Assembly: GCF_014648775.1 (NCBI RefSeq)
Contig: NZ_BMRT01000005.1
Location: 1 to 64,000, forward strand
From: Streptomyces abikoensis
GTDB taxonomy: Bacteria; Actinomycetota; Actinomycetes; Streptomycetales; Streptomycetaceae
Length of the DNA stretch: 64,000 bases
Direction of reading: 5' to 3'
Made by a program: the position numbers and the translations under genes. Below are positions 41,129 to 49,694 of this stretch, one piece after another; within the stretch, counting starts at the first letter, position 1, and the number at the start of each line of letters is the position of its first letter. Under the pieces are notes generated by a model. It was not told the DNA's origin and did not search any database. It saw only the letters and a list, made by a program, of their open reading frames with translations.

Positions 41129-42346
41129 TTACGGCGTACCTTCGGCGACACGCCCCGATGGAACGGGCGCGTACGGTACGCGTCGTACGGCGCGGGCGCA
41201 GTCCGTGACTCCGGAGAGGAAACCTTCGGCCCGGGGTGAGGCGTGCTCGGTGAGCCAGGCGGGGTCGATGTCGCAGACGGCGACGGTCACCCCGGTGCCG
41301 GCGAGGGCCTGGGGCAGGGTGTGGACGACGGTGGAGGGGAAGCTCACCACCGTGCGTCCGATGGGCCCGCGCCGGGCGATCAGCTCCAGCGGCAGCTCGG
41401 GTCGGACGACCTCCAGCCCCAGTTCACCGGCTATGCGGCGGAGCTTGTCGGTGCTCTCGCGGCGGTGGGCGAAGTAGCGGGTGGCGCCGTGGGCGCGGGC
41501 GAGCGCGGCGACCGCTTCGAGGTAGCGCTCGGGGTCCACGACCCCGGTCTCGACGAGCGAGGTGCCCACCAGATCGGTGCCCCGGGTGAGGGTGGGCGGG
41601 CCCTGTGTGGCCCTGGTCCAGGCGAAGTCGTTGGCCGTGACCGTCACTCCGGGTGGCGGTTCCACGGGCATCGAGGTGAAGATTTCCACCGAACGGTGGT
41701 CGTTCGGAGTGAGTTTCCGGCGCGCCGATGCGGATACGGGCGCGAAGATGATGTCGCGCGCCCCCGGAGTGGCGTCGCGCCGGTGCCAGCGCACGAACCG
41801 TTCGCCCCGGGCGAGTTGGGAGACGAACTCCATGGTGGCCGTGCCGTCGTCCACCACGATCAGCTCCCGCGCCCGGGTGATGGTCAGCAGCAACTGGACG
41901 TAGCGCGAGAACGGGTCGCCGATGACGACGCGCCGCGCCCGGCGCAGCGGCCCGGCGAGCGCCCCCACGGTGGCGAAGGGCGCCCCCGGCCCGCCCCGGG
42001 CCTCCTCCCAGCGCACCCCGTGCCCCTGGTCCCGGGCCAGCTCGGCCATCCGCCGCAGCTGCCCCCGGGTCATGGGGTCGTGCGGGGCCAGGACGACGAC
42101 GAGCAGATCACCGCCGAGCGGGGTGATGTCCCGGGCACCGGGCTGGCGCGGCACCCCTTCGCACAACGGCCGGGGGCCGTAGGTGACGCGGTACGCCCAT
42201 TCGAGGACGTTCAGCAGCTGCACCGGGCTCTCGACGAAGGCCAGGGTGGGGGCTTCGGGCCGGCGAGGGCCCCGGAGGCGGCGGACGGGAGCCTCCGCCG
42301 CCTCCGGGACCGGTCCGTCGGCCGGCCGGCCCTCGGGTGGGGTCAC
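41129..42346 (-). CDS. putative glycosyltransferase, polysialyltransferase-like (nonulosonate polymer locus)
   Basis: A 405-residue protein. After a Pro/Arg-rich start, LAFVESPVQLLNVLEWAY matches the entry of bacterial sialyl/polysialyl-transferase-like GT-B proteins, where the SPVQ element is characteristic. RRVVIGDPFSRYVQLLLTI and LIVVDDGTATMEFV follow the pattern in which acceptor and donor loops lie. YFAHRRESTDKLRRIA and RTVVSFPSTVVHTLPQAL (with a Ser-Thr pair) resemble the CMP-binding part. It follows the synthase gene by 10 bp. A role in polymerising the nonulosonic acid is likely from context; the family call is tentative. Confidence 0.65.
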   Translation of the reverse strand: MTPPEGRPADGPVPEAAEAPVRRLRGPRRPEAPTLAFVESPVQLLNVLEWAYRVTYGPRPLCEGVPRQPGARDITPLGGDLLVVVLAPHDPMTRGQLRRMAELARDQGHGVRWEEARGGPGAPFATVGALAGPLRRARRVVIGDPFSRYVQLLLTITRARELIVVDDGTATMEFVSQLARGERFVRWHRRDATPGARDIIFAPVSASARRKLTPNDHRSVEIFTSMPVEPPPGVTVTANDFAWTRATQGPPTLTRGTDLVGTSLVETGVVDPERYLEAVAALARAHGATRYFAHRRESTDKLRRIAGELGLEVVRPELPLELIARRGPIGRTVVSFPSTVVHTLPQALAGTGVTVAVCDIDPAWLTEHASPRAEGFLSGVTDCARAVRRVPYAPVPSGRVAEGTP

Positions 42347-42356
42347 GGCCGGCCCG

Positions 42357-43307
42357 TCAGACCGCGAGGGGTTCGCGGTCGTCCGCCTCGGCGACGACGC
42401 CCGCGACCCGGCGCAGCTTGCGCATCGGCCCCAGCTCGCTGTCGTACACCCGCTTGACCCCGTCGCCCAGCGACTCCTCCACGACGCGGATGTCGCGCAC
42501 GAGCCTGCTGAGCCCGCCGGGTTCGACGGACGCGGCCTGGTCGGAGCCCCACATGGCGCGGTCGAGGGTGATGTGGCGCTCGACGAAGGCGGCGCCGAGG
42601 GCGACGGCGGCGAGGGTGGTCTGGAGGCCCGTCTCGTGGCCGGAGTAGCCGATGGGGACGTTGGGGTACTCGGCCATCAGGGTGTTGATCACCCGGAGGT
42701 TGAGCTCGGCGGCCTTGGCCGGGTAGGTCGAGGTCGCGTGGCAGAGCACGACGTTGTCGCTGCCCAGCACCTCGACGGCGTGCCGGATCTGCTTGGGCGT
42801 GGACATCCCAGTGGAGAGGACCACCGTGCGGCCGGTGGCGCGCAGGGTGCGCAGCAGCTCGTCGTCGGTGAGGGAGGCGGAGGCCACCTTGTGGGCCGGG
42901 ACGTCGAACTTCTCCAGGAACGCGACGGACTCGACGTCCCAGGGCGAGGCGAACCAGGCGATGCCGCGCCGCGCGCAGTGCTCGTCGATCGCGCGGTACT
43001 CGTCCTCGCCGAATTCCACCCGGTGGCGGTAGTCGATGTACGTCATCCGGCCCCACGGCGTGTCGCGCTCCACGTCCCACTGGTCGCGCGGGGTGCAGAT
43101 CTCGGGGGTGCGCTTCTGGAACTTCACGGCGTCGCAGCCGGCGTCGGCGGCGGCGTCGACGAGGGCGAGGGCGGTGGCGAGATCGCCGTTGTGGTTGATG
43201 CCGATCTCGCCGGTGACGTAGACGGGGTGCCCGGGGCCGACGGGGCGGTCGCCGAGGAGCCGGGTGCGGGGCGCGCTGCGGATCCCGCTGCGCGGTGCTG
43301 GGTTCAT
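42357..43307 (-). CDS. N-acetylneuraminate/Kdn synthase family protein (NeuB-like), without SAF domain
   Basis: A 316-residue PEP-dependent synthase forming a nine-carbon sialic-type acid. NeuB-barrel motifs are GEIGINHNGDLATAL (about residue 32), AVKFQKRTPE, WFASPWDVES, VLSTGMST, CHATSTYPAK, IGYSGHETG, VERHITLDRAMWGSDQAAS. The C-terminal SAF/antifreeze-like domain of standard NeuB (about 60 residues) is not present; the protein ends after a short charged tail. The product could be Kdn, Neu5Ac or a relative. S. coelicolor walls carry a Kdn-type teichulosonic acid, so Kdn is the best guess. Confidence 0.88.
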   Translation of the reverse strand: MNPAPRSGIRSAPRTRLLGDRPVGPGHPVYVTGEIGINHNGDLATALALVDAAADAGCDAVKFQKRTPEICTPRDQWDVERDTPWGRMTYIDYRHRVEFGEDEYRAIDEHCARRGIAWFASPWDVESVAFLEKFDVPAHKVASASLTDDELLRTLRATGRTVVLSTGMSTPKQIRHAVEVLGSDNVVLCHATSTYPAKAAELNLRVINTLMAEYPNVPIGYSGHETGLQTTLAAVALGAAFVERHITLDRAMWGSDQAASVEPGGLSRLVRDIRVVEESLGDGVKRVYDSELGPMRKLRRVAGVVAEADDREPLAV

Positions 43308-43345
43308 GAGGGAGCGGTTCCTTTGTGACGGGGACGGGGCGGGGG

Positions 43346-44668
43346 TCAGACGGTGGTGCCGCCGAGGTCTTCGCCGAGGAGCCAGGTGGCGATCTCGCGG
43401 ACGGCGCCACGGCCGCCCGGGGCGGCGGTCACGGCGCGGGCGGCGGCGCGGACGACGCCATGGGCGTCGGCAACGGCCACGGGCCAGCCGACGAGGCCCA
43501 GGCAGGGCAGGTCGTTGACGTCGTTGCCGGCGTAGAGCACCCGCTGGGGGTCGACGCCGTGCTCCTCGCACCACTGTTTGAGCGACACGTCCTTGCGCCT
43601 GCTGCCGTGGATCACGGGCACGCCGAGCTTGCGGCCGCGCGCGGCGACGACGGGGTTGGTCTCGGTGGACAGGATCAGCACCGCCAGCCCGGCCCGGCGC
43701 AGCGCGGCGACGCCGAGGCCGTCCCCGCGGTGGACGGCGACGAGCTCGCGCCCGTCGGTGTCGATCAGGACGCGGTCGTCGGTCTGGGTGCCGTCGAAGT
43801 CGAGGACGACGGCGTCGACGTCCTCGCGGCGCGGCAGGGCGGCGGGGGCGGTGTCCAGCAGGGGCGCGAGGGCCCGGGCGCGGGCGAGATCGTGGGGGTC
43901 GTCGATCTCCAGGACGCGGGAGGGGTCGGTGCGGACGAGGTCGGTGCGGCCGAAGAAGCGGTGGCGGTTCTTGCGGAAGCCGGTGGCTTCCATGGCGTAG
44001 GCGGCGCCGGTTTCGAGGAGGTCCTGGGGGCGGTCCTGACGGCGCGGGCGGTGGGCGGGGTCGTGGTTCACGCCGGTGGGCGGGTTTGTGCACGATCGCC
44101 CACAAACCGGTGGCAAATCCAGCCCCTCCGGCGTTTGAGGAGCGGGGGTCCGGGGGCGGAGCCCCTGGGAAACGGTGAAAGGGCGGGGCTGGGGCACACC
44201 GCCGGAGGCACCCGCACCCTCCCGCCACACGAAGCCGTGGAACGGGGCGACGGTCAGGGCGCTGTCCGCGCCGCCCTCCACGACAGCGCGGGCCACCCCG
44301 TCCACGTCCTCCGCCGTGAGAAACGGGCTGGTGCACTGCACCAGCAGCACCGTGCCCACCGTCACCCCTCGCATCGCCTCCCACGCGTCCATCGCGTGCA
44401 ACACCGCCGCCTCGCTCGTCGCGGCGTCCCCCGCGATCGCGGGCGGCCGTTGGACGACCTCCGCGCCCGCCCCCCGCGCGGCGGCCGCGATCGCCGGGTC
44501 GTCCGTCGAGACGACGACGTCCGTGACGAGCCGGGCCCCCCGGCAGGCGCGGACCGCGCGGGCGACGAGCGGGACGCCGCCGACGGGGGCGAGGTTCTTG
44601 CCGGGCACCCCCTTCGAGCCGCCGCGGGCGGGGATGACGGCCAGGACGGCCGACGGAACGGACGACAT
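43346..44668 (-). CDS. CMP-nonulosonate cytidylyltransferase fused to HAD 9-phosphatase; carries an in-frame repeat insertion
   Basis: A 440-residue fusion. The N-terminal NeuA-type domain activates the sugar with CTP: VIPARGGSKGVPGKNL (about residue 10), VLLVQCTSPFLTAEDV (about 107), RRQDRPQDLLETGAAYAM. The C-terminal KdsC/Kdn-9-phosphatase-like HAD domain has VVLDFDGTQTDDRV, LILSTETN and YAGNDVNDLPCLGLVG. Residues about 158-197, between the two halves of the NeuA domain, are encoded by a Streptomyces intergenic repeat that preserves the frame. The ATG at 44668 has AAGGAG 6 nt upstream, better than the ATG at 44683. Order: DUF6716-like, this gene, NeuB, polymerase-like. Confidence 0.87.
   Translation of the reverse strand: MSSVPSAVLAVIPARGGSKGVPGKNLAPVGGVPLVARAVRACRGARLVTDVVVSTDDPAIAAAARGAGAEVVQRPPAIAGDAATSEAAVLHAMDAWEAMRGVTVGTVLLVQCTSPFLTAEDVDGVARAVVEGGADSALTVAPFHGFVWREGAGASGGVPQPRPFTVSQGLRPRTPAPQTPEGLDLPPVCGRSCTNPPTGVNHDPAHRPRRQDRPQDLLETGAAYAMEATGFRKNRHRFFGRTDLVRTDPSRVLEIDDPHDLARARALAPLLDTAPAALPRREDVDAVVLDFDGTQTDDRVLIDTDGRELVAVHRGDGLGVAALRRAGLAVLILSTETNPVVAARGRKLGVPVIHGSRRKDVSLKQWCEEHGVDPQRVLYAGNDVNDLPCLGLVGWPVAVADAHGVVRAAARAVTAAPGGRGAVREIATWLLGEDLGGTTV
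44079..44197 (-). repeat. Streptomyces intergenic repeat inserted in the neuA-like gene
   Basis: The plus strand contains AGCCCCTCCGGCGTTTGAGG, a GGGGGTCCGGGGGCGGAGCC block and GGGAAACGGTGAAAGGGCGG, the typical core of a repeat scattered between Streptomyces genes. It is preceded by a GGTTTGTG/CACAAACC hairpin. It normally lies between genes; here it is translated in frame inside a coding sequence. Boundaries are approximate. Confidence 0.7.
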
Positions 44669-44685
44669 CGCGTACTCCTTCATGG

Positions 44686-46020
44686 CTACAGCTCCCCCAG
44701 CCGCCGGATGACGGGCGCCACGCGCTGCACCCCGTGCCGGTACGCCCCGCGCGCGGCCTCCCGGAGGGCGCCCCGGGTGGCGCGGCGCAGCGCGCTCTCC
44801 TCGCGGCCGGGCGCGGCCGGCTCGCGCAGGGGGCGGCCTTCGGGGTCGAAGCCGTGGCGGGCGAGGATGCCGGGGAGGTAGCCGGGGGCGGTCTCGGCCG
44901 TGTAATAGGGGGCGAGCGGCGGGGGCGCGGCGCGGCGGGCGAGTTCGGCGACGCGGGCGCGCGCCGCCTCGAACGCGCGCTCGTGGGGCCGGTCCGTCGC
45001 GACGCCCTGGCGGGCCGTCCAGGCGGGGGCGGCCTGGGGGAGGTGGCCCGCGTCGAGGCGGTCCCAGGAGGTGAGGCAGCCGGAGCCGAGGAAGTGGTGG
45101 TTGCCGAGGGCCTCGCGGATGCCGAGGTCGGTGAGGACGGCGGTCGGCACGTTCCGGTGGAGGGCTTCGAGGGCGGCGGTGGAGCTGACCGTGACCAGGA
45201 GGTCGGTGCGGTCGAGGACGTCGCCCATGTGACCGTAGACCAGGCGGCAGTTGGGCGGCAGGCCGCCCGGAACACGGCGGGACAGCTTCTGGTACGGAAG
45301 TTCCTCGATGTGCGTCGTGTGCTCTCCGGGCTTGCTGCGGAGCTTGATGAGGACGTCCCGGCCGGGGTGGGCACGGGCGTGCCGGACGGCACGTTCGAGG
45401 AGGTACGTCCGGTCGGCGCGACTTTCCGGTACGGAGGGCTGGGCGGCGAAGACGACGGTGAACGGCCGCGGGCCGGCTCCCTCGTTCCGCCCGCGCTCCC
45501 CTCCCTCCAGGAAGGGCAGCGCGCACTCGGTCACGCTGTCGGAAGGGGCGCCCACCCCCTCGTAGACCGCGCGGAAACGCTCGGCGTCGTGGCGGGAGTT
45601 GGCGAGGACGACGTCCGCGCCGTGCCGCAGCAGCAGGCCGTCGGCGAGCTTCTCGTAGACGACACCGACGTAGCCGGTGACGACGACGGGACGCACGGTG
45701 GCTGCCGGACCCCACGCGTGGGCCAGCCCGTGGAGCATCGCCTGCACGGCGCCGCCGACGCAGGCCAGGACGATCACGTCGTACCGCTCCCGGCCCGCCG
45801 CCCTGGTGAACTCCGCCCCGGTGACCTCCCGGAGGGCGTCCGCGCGAACGCCGACCTCGGCGAGCTGGCGGACCGTGGGAGTGGCGCGGCCCCTCAGCAG
45901 GAAGCCGTCGAGCGCGCCCCCCGGGGCGAGCCGGTGTGCGGTGAGCGCTCCCCATTTCCACCGGGTGTCGGAGTCCGCCAGGACGGCCACCCGGGGCGGG
46001 GATTCATTGCGTGAGGGCAC
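44686..46020 (-). CDS. putative glycosyltransferase (DUF6716-like)
   Basis: A 444-residue protein in the nonulosonate locus. Segments suggest a GT-B/CDP-glycerol-transferase-like fold: VAVLADSDTRWKWGAL at the start, DVIVLACVGGAVQAMLHGL, VLANSRHDAERF, VLIKLRSKPGEHTTHIEELPY, LLVTVSSTAALEALHRNVPT (a Ser-Ser-Thr loop typical of polymerising transferases). I recall similar Streptomyces proteins labelled DUF6716; the biochemical role is unproven. The GTG at 46020 (VPSRNESPPRVAV) is chosen because upstream codons look non-coding. It is the first gene of the minus-strand operon, 17 bp before neuA-like. Confidence 0.7.
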   Translation of the reverse strand: MPSRNESPPRVAVLADSDTRWKWGALTAHRLAPGGALDGFLLRGRATPTVRQLAEVGVRADALREVTGAEFTRAAGRERYDVIVLACVGGAVQAMLHGLAHAWGPAATVRPVVVTGYVGVVYEKLADGLLLRHGADVVLANSRHDAERFRAVYEGVGAPSDSVTECALPFLEGGERGRNEGAGPRPFTVVFAAQPSVPESRADRTYLLERAVRHARAHPGRDVLIKLRSKPGEHTTHIEELPYQKLSRRVPGGLPPNCRLVYGHMGDVLDRTDLLVTVSSTAALEALHRNVPTAVLTDLGIREALGNHHFLGSGCLTSWDRLDAGHLPQAAPAWTARQGVATDRPHERAFEAARARVAELARRAAPPPLAPYYTAETAPGYLPGILARHGFDPEGRPLREPAAPGREESALRRATRGALREAARGAYRHGVQRVAPVIRRLGEL

Positions 46021-46207
46021 GTCGCCGACGATAGAAATGCATTCCGTTTGGCCGCCCAACGGCACTTCAACAGCCGGTAAACAGCACACCGACGATCGGC
46101 GAATCGGTTGACGCACAAGGGCGGTTCATCGATCCGCCGCGCTTCGTTCACCTCTCATTGTGCCCTTCGTCAGAACGAATGCCGGGGCACCACATAGCGT
46201 CACGCGG

Positions 46208-47200
46208 GTGGTCAAGCTCTCGGTCATCGTGCCGTTCTTCAACGTGCAGACATATGCTCCCGACACACTTCGAAGTCTGAGTACGAACGCACGTGAGGAC
46301 TTCGAATTCATTCTCGTCGACGATTGTTCGACGGACGGGACACCGGAGATCCTCGAACGCGCGGAGCGCGAGGTGCCGGGGGCGGTGCTGGTGCGGCACG
46401 AGGAGAACGGCGGCCTCGCCACGGCCCGCAACACCGGGCTGGAGCTGGCGCGCGGGGAGTACGTGACCTTCCTCGACGGCGACGACTGGCTCGCCCCCGG
46501 CTACTACGAGCGACTCCTCGCGGTGGCGGAGGACTTGGGCGTCGACTTCGTCCGCGCCGATCACGTGCAGTGCACGGGCCGGACGCGGACGGTCCGCCGG
46601 GTGCCCGTCGGACGGCGCGGGGTGGCGCTGTCACCGCGCGGGGCCATACTGCCGGCCGACCGCTCCACGTCCGTCGACTACGCCTACGCCTGGGCGGGCG
46701 TCTACCACCGGCGGCTGCTGGACGACGGACTGCTGCACTTCCCGCAGGGCCTGCGCACCGCCGAGGACCGGCCGTGGATCTGGCGGCTGCACCGCGAGGC
46801 GCGGTCCTTCGCGGTGACGGGACTGCTGGGGGTGTTCTACCGCCGGGGCGTCGCCACGTCGCTCACCCAGATCGGCGACGTACGTCAGCTCCATTTCCTG
46901 CGCGCCTTCGATCAGGTAATCGAGGAAACGGCGACGGACCCGGACGCGGAAAAGCTTCTCCCCAAGGCCGTCCGCACGTACTGCGCGATTATGTCCCACC
47001 AGTTGGGGACCATCGAACGATTCGAACCCGAAGTCGCCCGGGCGCTGCGTTCCCTGAGCGCGGACGCCTTGCGGCGCATGCCCCGGGAACTCGTCAAGGA
47101 CGCGCTGAATTCCATGGACGAGGACCGGGCGGCCCGGCTGCGCCGGCTGCGCCGCCGACCCGCCCTGCCGCTTCCGGCCCGACGGAGGGCGGCAGCCTGA
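46208..47200 (+). CDS. glycosyltransferase family 2
   Basis: A 330-residue GT-A glycosyltransferase. It starts VVKLSVIVPFFNVQTYAPDT and has the donor-binding LVDDCSTDGTPEIL (about residue 35), ENGGLATARNTGLE and the DxD-type metal motif FLDGDDWLAPGYY (about 92). A C-terminal helical extension follows with a very basic end. It begins a plus-strand trio divergent from the NeuA/NeuB operon and probably builds the glycopolymer backbone or side chain. The GTG at 46208 is the last start that keeps the whole first beta strand; upstream starts are weaker. Confidence 0.88.
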   Translation: MVKLSVIVPFFNVQTYAPDTLRSLSTNAREDFEFILVDDCSTDGTPEILERAEREVPGAVLVRHEENGGLATARNTGLELARGEYVTFLDGDDWLAPGYYERLLAVAEDLGVDFVRADHVQCTGRTRTVRRVPVGRRGVALSPRGAILPADRSTSVDYAYAWAGVYHRRLLDDGLLHFPQGLRTAEDRPWIWRLHREARSFAVTGLLGVFYRRGVATSLTQIGDVRQLHFLRAFDQVIEETATDPDAEKLLPKAVRTYCAIMSHQLGTIERFEPEVARALRSLSADALRRMPRELVKDALNSMDEDRAARLRRLRRRPALPLPARRRAAA

Positions 47201-48570
47201 TGACCACCCGCCCGCGCGTCCAGCTCCTGCTCGTCTCCACCCTCTACGGCGCCGCCACGCTCGCCGCCGCCCTCGACGCGGGCCAACTGCCCCCCGCCGA
47301 GCGCCGCTACCTGGTCGTCGCCAACACCGCCGTCATCCCCGAGACCACCCCGGGCCCCGACGAGGCACCCGGCTTCGAGCGGCTGCTCACCCGTTTCGAC
47401 GGGGTGCTGTCCTGGAACGACGCGATCAGCCCCTTCCACCCCGCCGGCTGGTCCCCGCGCCCCGACGACGCCCCCCTGTGGGAGCGGTACCTGCGGCTGC
47501 TGTGGGGACTCGGCACGGACGACGTGACGATGGTCCTGGAATCCATCCAGGTCAACCCGGCCCTCGCCCTCGCCCAGCTCTTCCCCGACGCGCCCCTGGA
47601 CGTCTACGCCGACGGGCTGATGAGCTACGGGCCCACCCGCAGCAAGCTCGACCCGCTGATCGGCACGCGCGTCCGGCGCCTCCTCCACCTGGACCTCGTG
47701 CCGGGACTGAAGCCCCTGCTGCTCACGGAGTTCGAGGTGGCGGCCGAGACCGTGCCGGCCGAGGCGTTCGCCAAGGTGCTGGCCGAGCTCTCCGAGAGCT
47801 GCCCCGAGCTGCCGGAGGCCCCCGAGGGCGCGGCGCTGCTCCTCGGGCAGTACCTGTCGGCGCTGGACATCCTCTCCCCCGAGGAGGAGGAACAGCTGCA
47901 CGTACGGATGCTGCGCGGCGTCGTCCGGCACGGCCACCGCGACGTGCTCTTCAAGCCGCACCCCTCGGCGCCGGCCCGCTGGTCGCGGATGCTGGAGGAG
48001 GAGGCCGCCCGGCTGGACGCCCGGCTGACGGTCCTGGACGCGCCCGTGCTGGCCGAGGTCGTCTACCAGCGGCTGCGCCCGGCCCTGGTCGTCGCCTGCT
48101 TCTCGACCGCGCTGCTGACCGCCCGCACCTTCCACGGCCTGCCCGTCGCCCGCGCCGGCACGGACCTGCTGCTGGACCGCCTCACGCCGTACCAGAACAG
48201 CAACCGAGTGCCGGTGACGCTGGTGGACGCGCTGCTACCGGACCTGGACGAGTTGGGGGCAGGCGTTCCGCAGGGCGGAACGGGTGGGCCCAACGACCTC
48301 AGCGACCTGCTCGCCGCAGTCGGCTACGCGATGCAGCCCCAGATCTACCCGAATCTCCGCCCGGCGGCGGAGCGCTACTTGTCCACCCGCCTCACCCCGA
48401 CCACATGGCGCTACTTCAAGCGCCGCCGCCTCACCGCGTTGGGACTCCCGGGCGCGATCCCCTCCCAGCTCGCCTTCCTCCCCCGCAGTCCCGCCGTCCG
48501 GAAGCTGGCCCGCCGGGCGCGGGCCGTCAAGCGGCGGCTGACGAAAGCGAAAAGAGTGACGCCCGCATGA
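47200..48570 (+). CDS. alpha-2,8-polysialyltransferase family protein
   Basis: A 456-residue protein of the bacterial polysialyltransferase (POLYST) type. It has VQLLLVSTLYGAATLAAALD at the start, DVTMVLESIQVNPALALAQLF, the FPDAPLDVYADGLMSYGPTR region, LLLGQYLSALDILSPEE, HRDVLFKPHPSAP (the HP motif) and VACFSTALLTARTFHG (the SST-like motif). It would transfer nonulosonic acid residues from CMP donors. The ATG overlaps the GT2 stop (TGATG). Together with the related protein at 41129-42346 the locus has two candidate polymerising transferases. Confidence 0.83.
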   Translation: MTTRPRVQLLLVSTLYGAATLAAALDAGQLPPAERRYLVVANTAVIPETTPGPDEAPGFERLLTRFDGVLSWNDAISPFHPAGWSPRPDDAPLWERYLRLLWGLGTDDVTMVLESIQVNPALALAQLFPDAPLDVYADGLMSYGPTRSKLDPLIGTRVRRLLHLDLVPGLKPLLLTEFEVAAETVPAEAFAKVLAELSESCPELPEAPEGAALLLGQYLSALDILSPEEEEQLHVRMLRGVVRHGHRDVLFKPHPSAPARWSRMLEEEAARLDARLTVLDAPVLAEVVYQRLRPALVVACFSTALLTARTFHGLPVARAGTDLLLDRLTPYQNSNRVPVTLVDALLPDLDELGAGVPQGGTGGPNDLSDLLAAVGYAMQPQIYPNLRPAAERYLSTRLTPTTWRYFKRRRLTALGLPGAIPSQLAFLPRSPAVRKLARRARAVKRRLTKAKRVTPA

Positions 48571-49694
48571 CGGCCCTCCCCACCCTGCCCGAGCCCCGCA
48601 CGGAGCGGCCCGCGCCGCGCGCCGCCGGGCCCGGGCGGCGTCTGTACGCCCTGGACGGGCTGCGGCTCGTCGCCGCCCTGATGGTGGCGCTCTACCACTA
48701 CGGCGGGCGGGACGGCGACGTCAGCCGGGCGTGGGGCGCCTCGCCCCGCCATGAGTTCCCACAGCTGTCCTCGGCTTTCGCGTACGGCTGCCTCGGGGTG
48801 CAGATCTTCTTCGTCATCAGCGGGTTCGTGATCTGCATGAGCGGCTGGGGCCGCCCCCTGCGGTCCTTCGTCGCCTCGCGCGCCGCCCGCCTCTACCCCG
48901 CGTACTGGGCGGCGATCGTGCTCGTCACACTCGTGTTCGCGCTGCCGTGGGTGGCGTACAAGACCGTCTCCCCCAGCGACACGCTCGTCAACCTCAGCAT
49001 GCTCCAGCAGCCCGTCGGCGCCGACCGGGTGCTGGGGGTGTGCTGGACGCTCTGGGCGGAGCTGCGCTTCTACGCGCTCTTCGCGCTGTTCGTCGTGCTG
49101 CCCGGGGCCTCGCGGCGGAGGGTGGTGCTGTTCTGCGCGGTGTGGACGCTGATGACGGTGATCACATCCGCCTCGCACGTCGAGTTCCTGCGCGTGGTGT
49201 TCATGCCGGAGCACTCGGCGTTCTTCATCGGCGGCGTCGGCCTGTACCTGGTGCACCGCTTCGGCAACGACGCCCTGGCCTGGGGCATCGTGGGCGTGAG
49301 CTTCCTGCTCGGCCAGCACTACGCGGTGGCGGGCCTCGTCCACCCGCCGAACCCCCACTACTTCTCCACCCGCTCCGCCTACGTCGTCATCGCCGTCCTC
49401 GCCCTCGGGTACGCGGCCGTCGCGGCGGTGGCCACGGGCCGGACGGGCTGGGCGACATGGCGCTGGCTGCCCTTCGCGGGCGCGCTGACGTACCCGTTCT
49501 ACCTGGTGCACGAGCACCTGGGGTGGGTGGTGATCGGCGGGCTGCACCGGGGGCTGGGCATCCCGTCGTACGCGACGTTCGCGCTGACGCTGCTGGTGAT
49601 GCTGGTGCTGGCGTGGGCGCTGCACCGGTTCGTGGAGCGGCGGTTCACCCCGGCGCTGCGCAGGGCCCTGGAGGGCGCGTCACCCGGCCGGTAG
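48567..49694 (+). CDS. acyltransferase family 3 (OafA/YrhL-like) membrane protein
   Basis: A 375-residue integral membrane O-acyltransferase with about ten helices. The signature start is LYALDGLRLVAALMVALYHYGG, whose HYG carries the catalytic His. It continues with FAYGCLGVQIFFVISGFVICMS, RAARLYPAYWAAI, VCWTLWAELRFYALFALFVV and a C-terminal TYPFYLVHEHLGW. Such proteins O-acetylate surface sugars, so it probably decorates the nonulosonate polymer. It overlaps the polysialyltransferase gene by 4 bp and the convergent TetR gene by 15 bp. Confidence 0.88.
   Translation: MTALPTLPEPRTERPAPRAAGPGRRLYALDGLRLVAALMVALYHYGGRDGDVSRAWGASPRHEFPQLSSAFAYGCLGVQIFFVISGFVICMSGWGRPLRSFVASRAARLYPAYWAAIVLVTLVFALPWVAYKTVSPSDTLVNLSMLQQPVGADRVLGVCWTLWAELRFYALFALFVVLPGASRRRVVLFCAVWTLMTVITSASHVEFLRVVFMPEHSAFFIGGVGLYLVHRFGNDALAWGIVGVSFLLGQHYAVAGLVHPPNPHYFSTRSAYVVIAVLALGYAAVAAVATGRTGWATWRWLPFAGALTYPFYLVHEHLGWVVIGGLHRGLGIPSYATFALTLLVMLVLAWALHRFVERRFTPALRRALEGASPGR

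Noticed and set aside
42357..45392. A single 1011-residue minus-strand ORF
   Set aside because: Only the last 316 codons are NeuB-like with a ribosome site; the rest is the antisense-frame shadow of the NeuA-HAD gene, Arg/Pro-rich.
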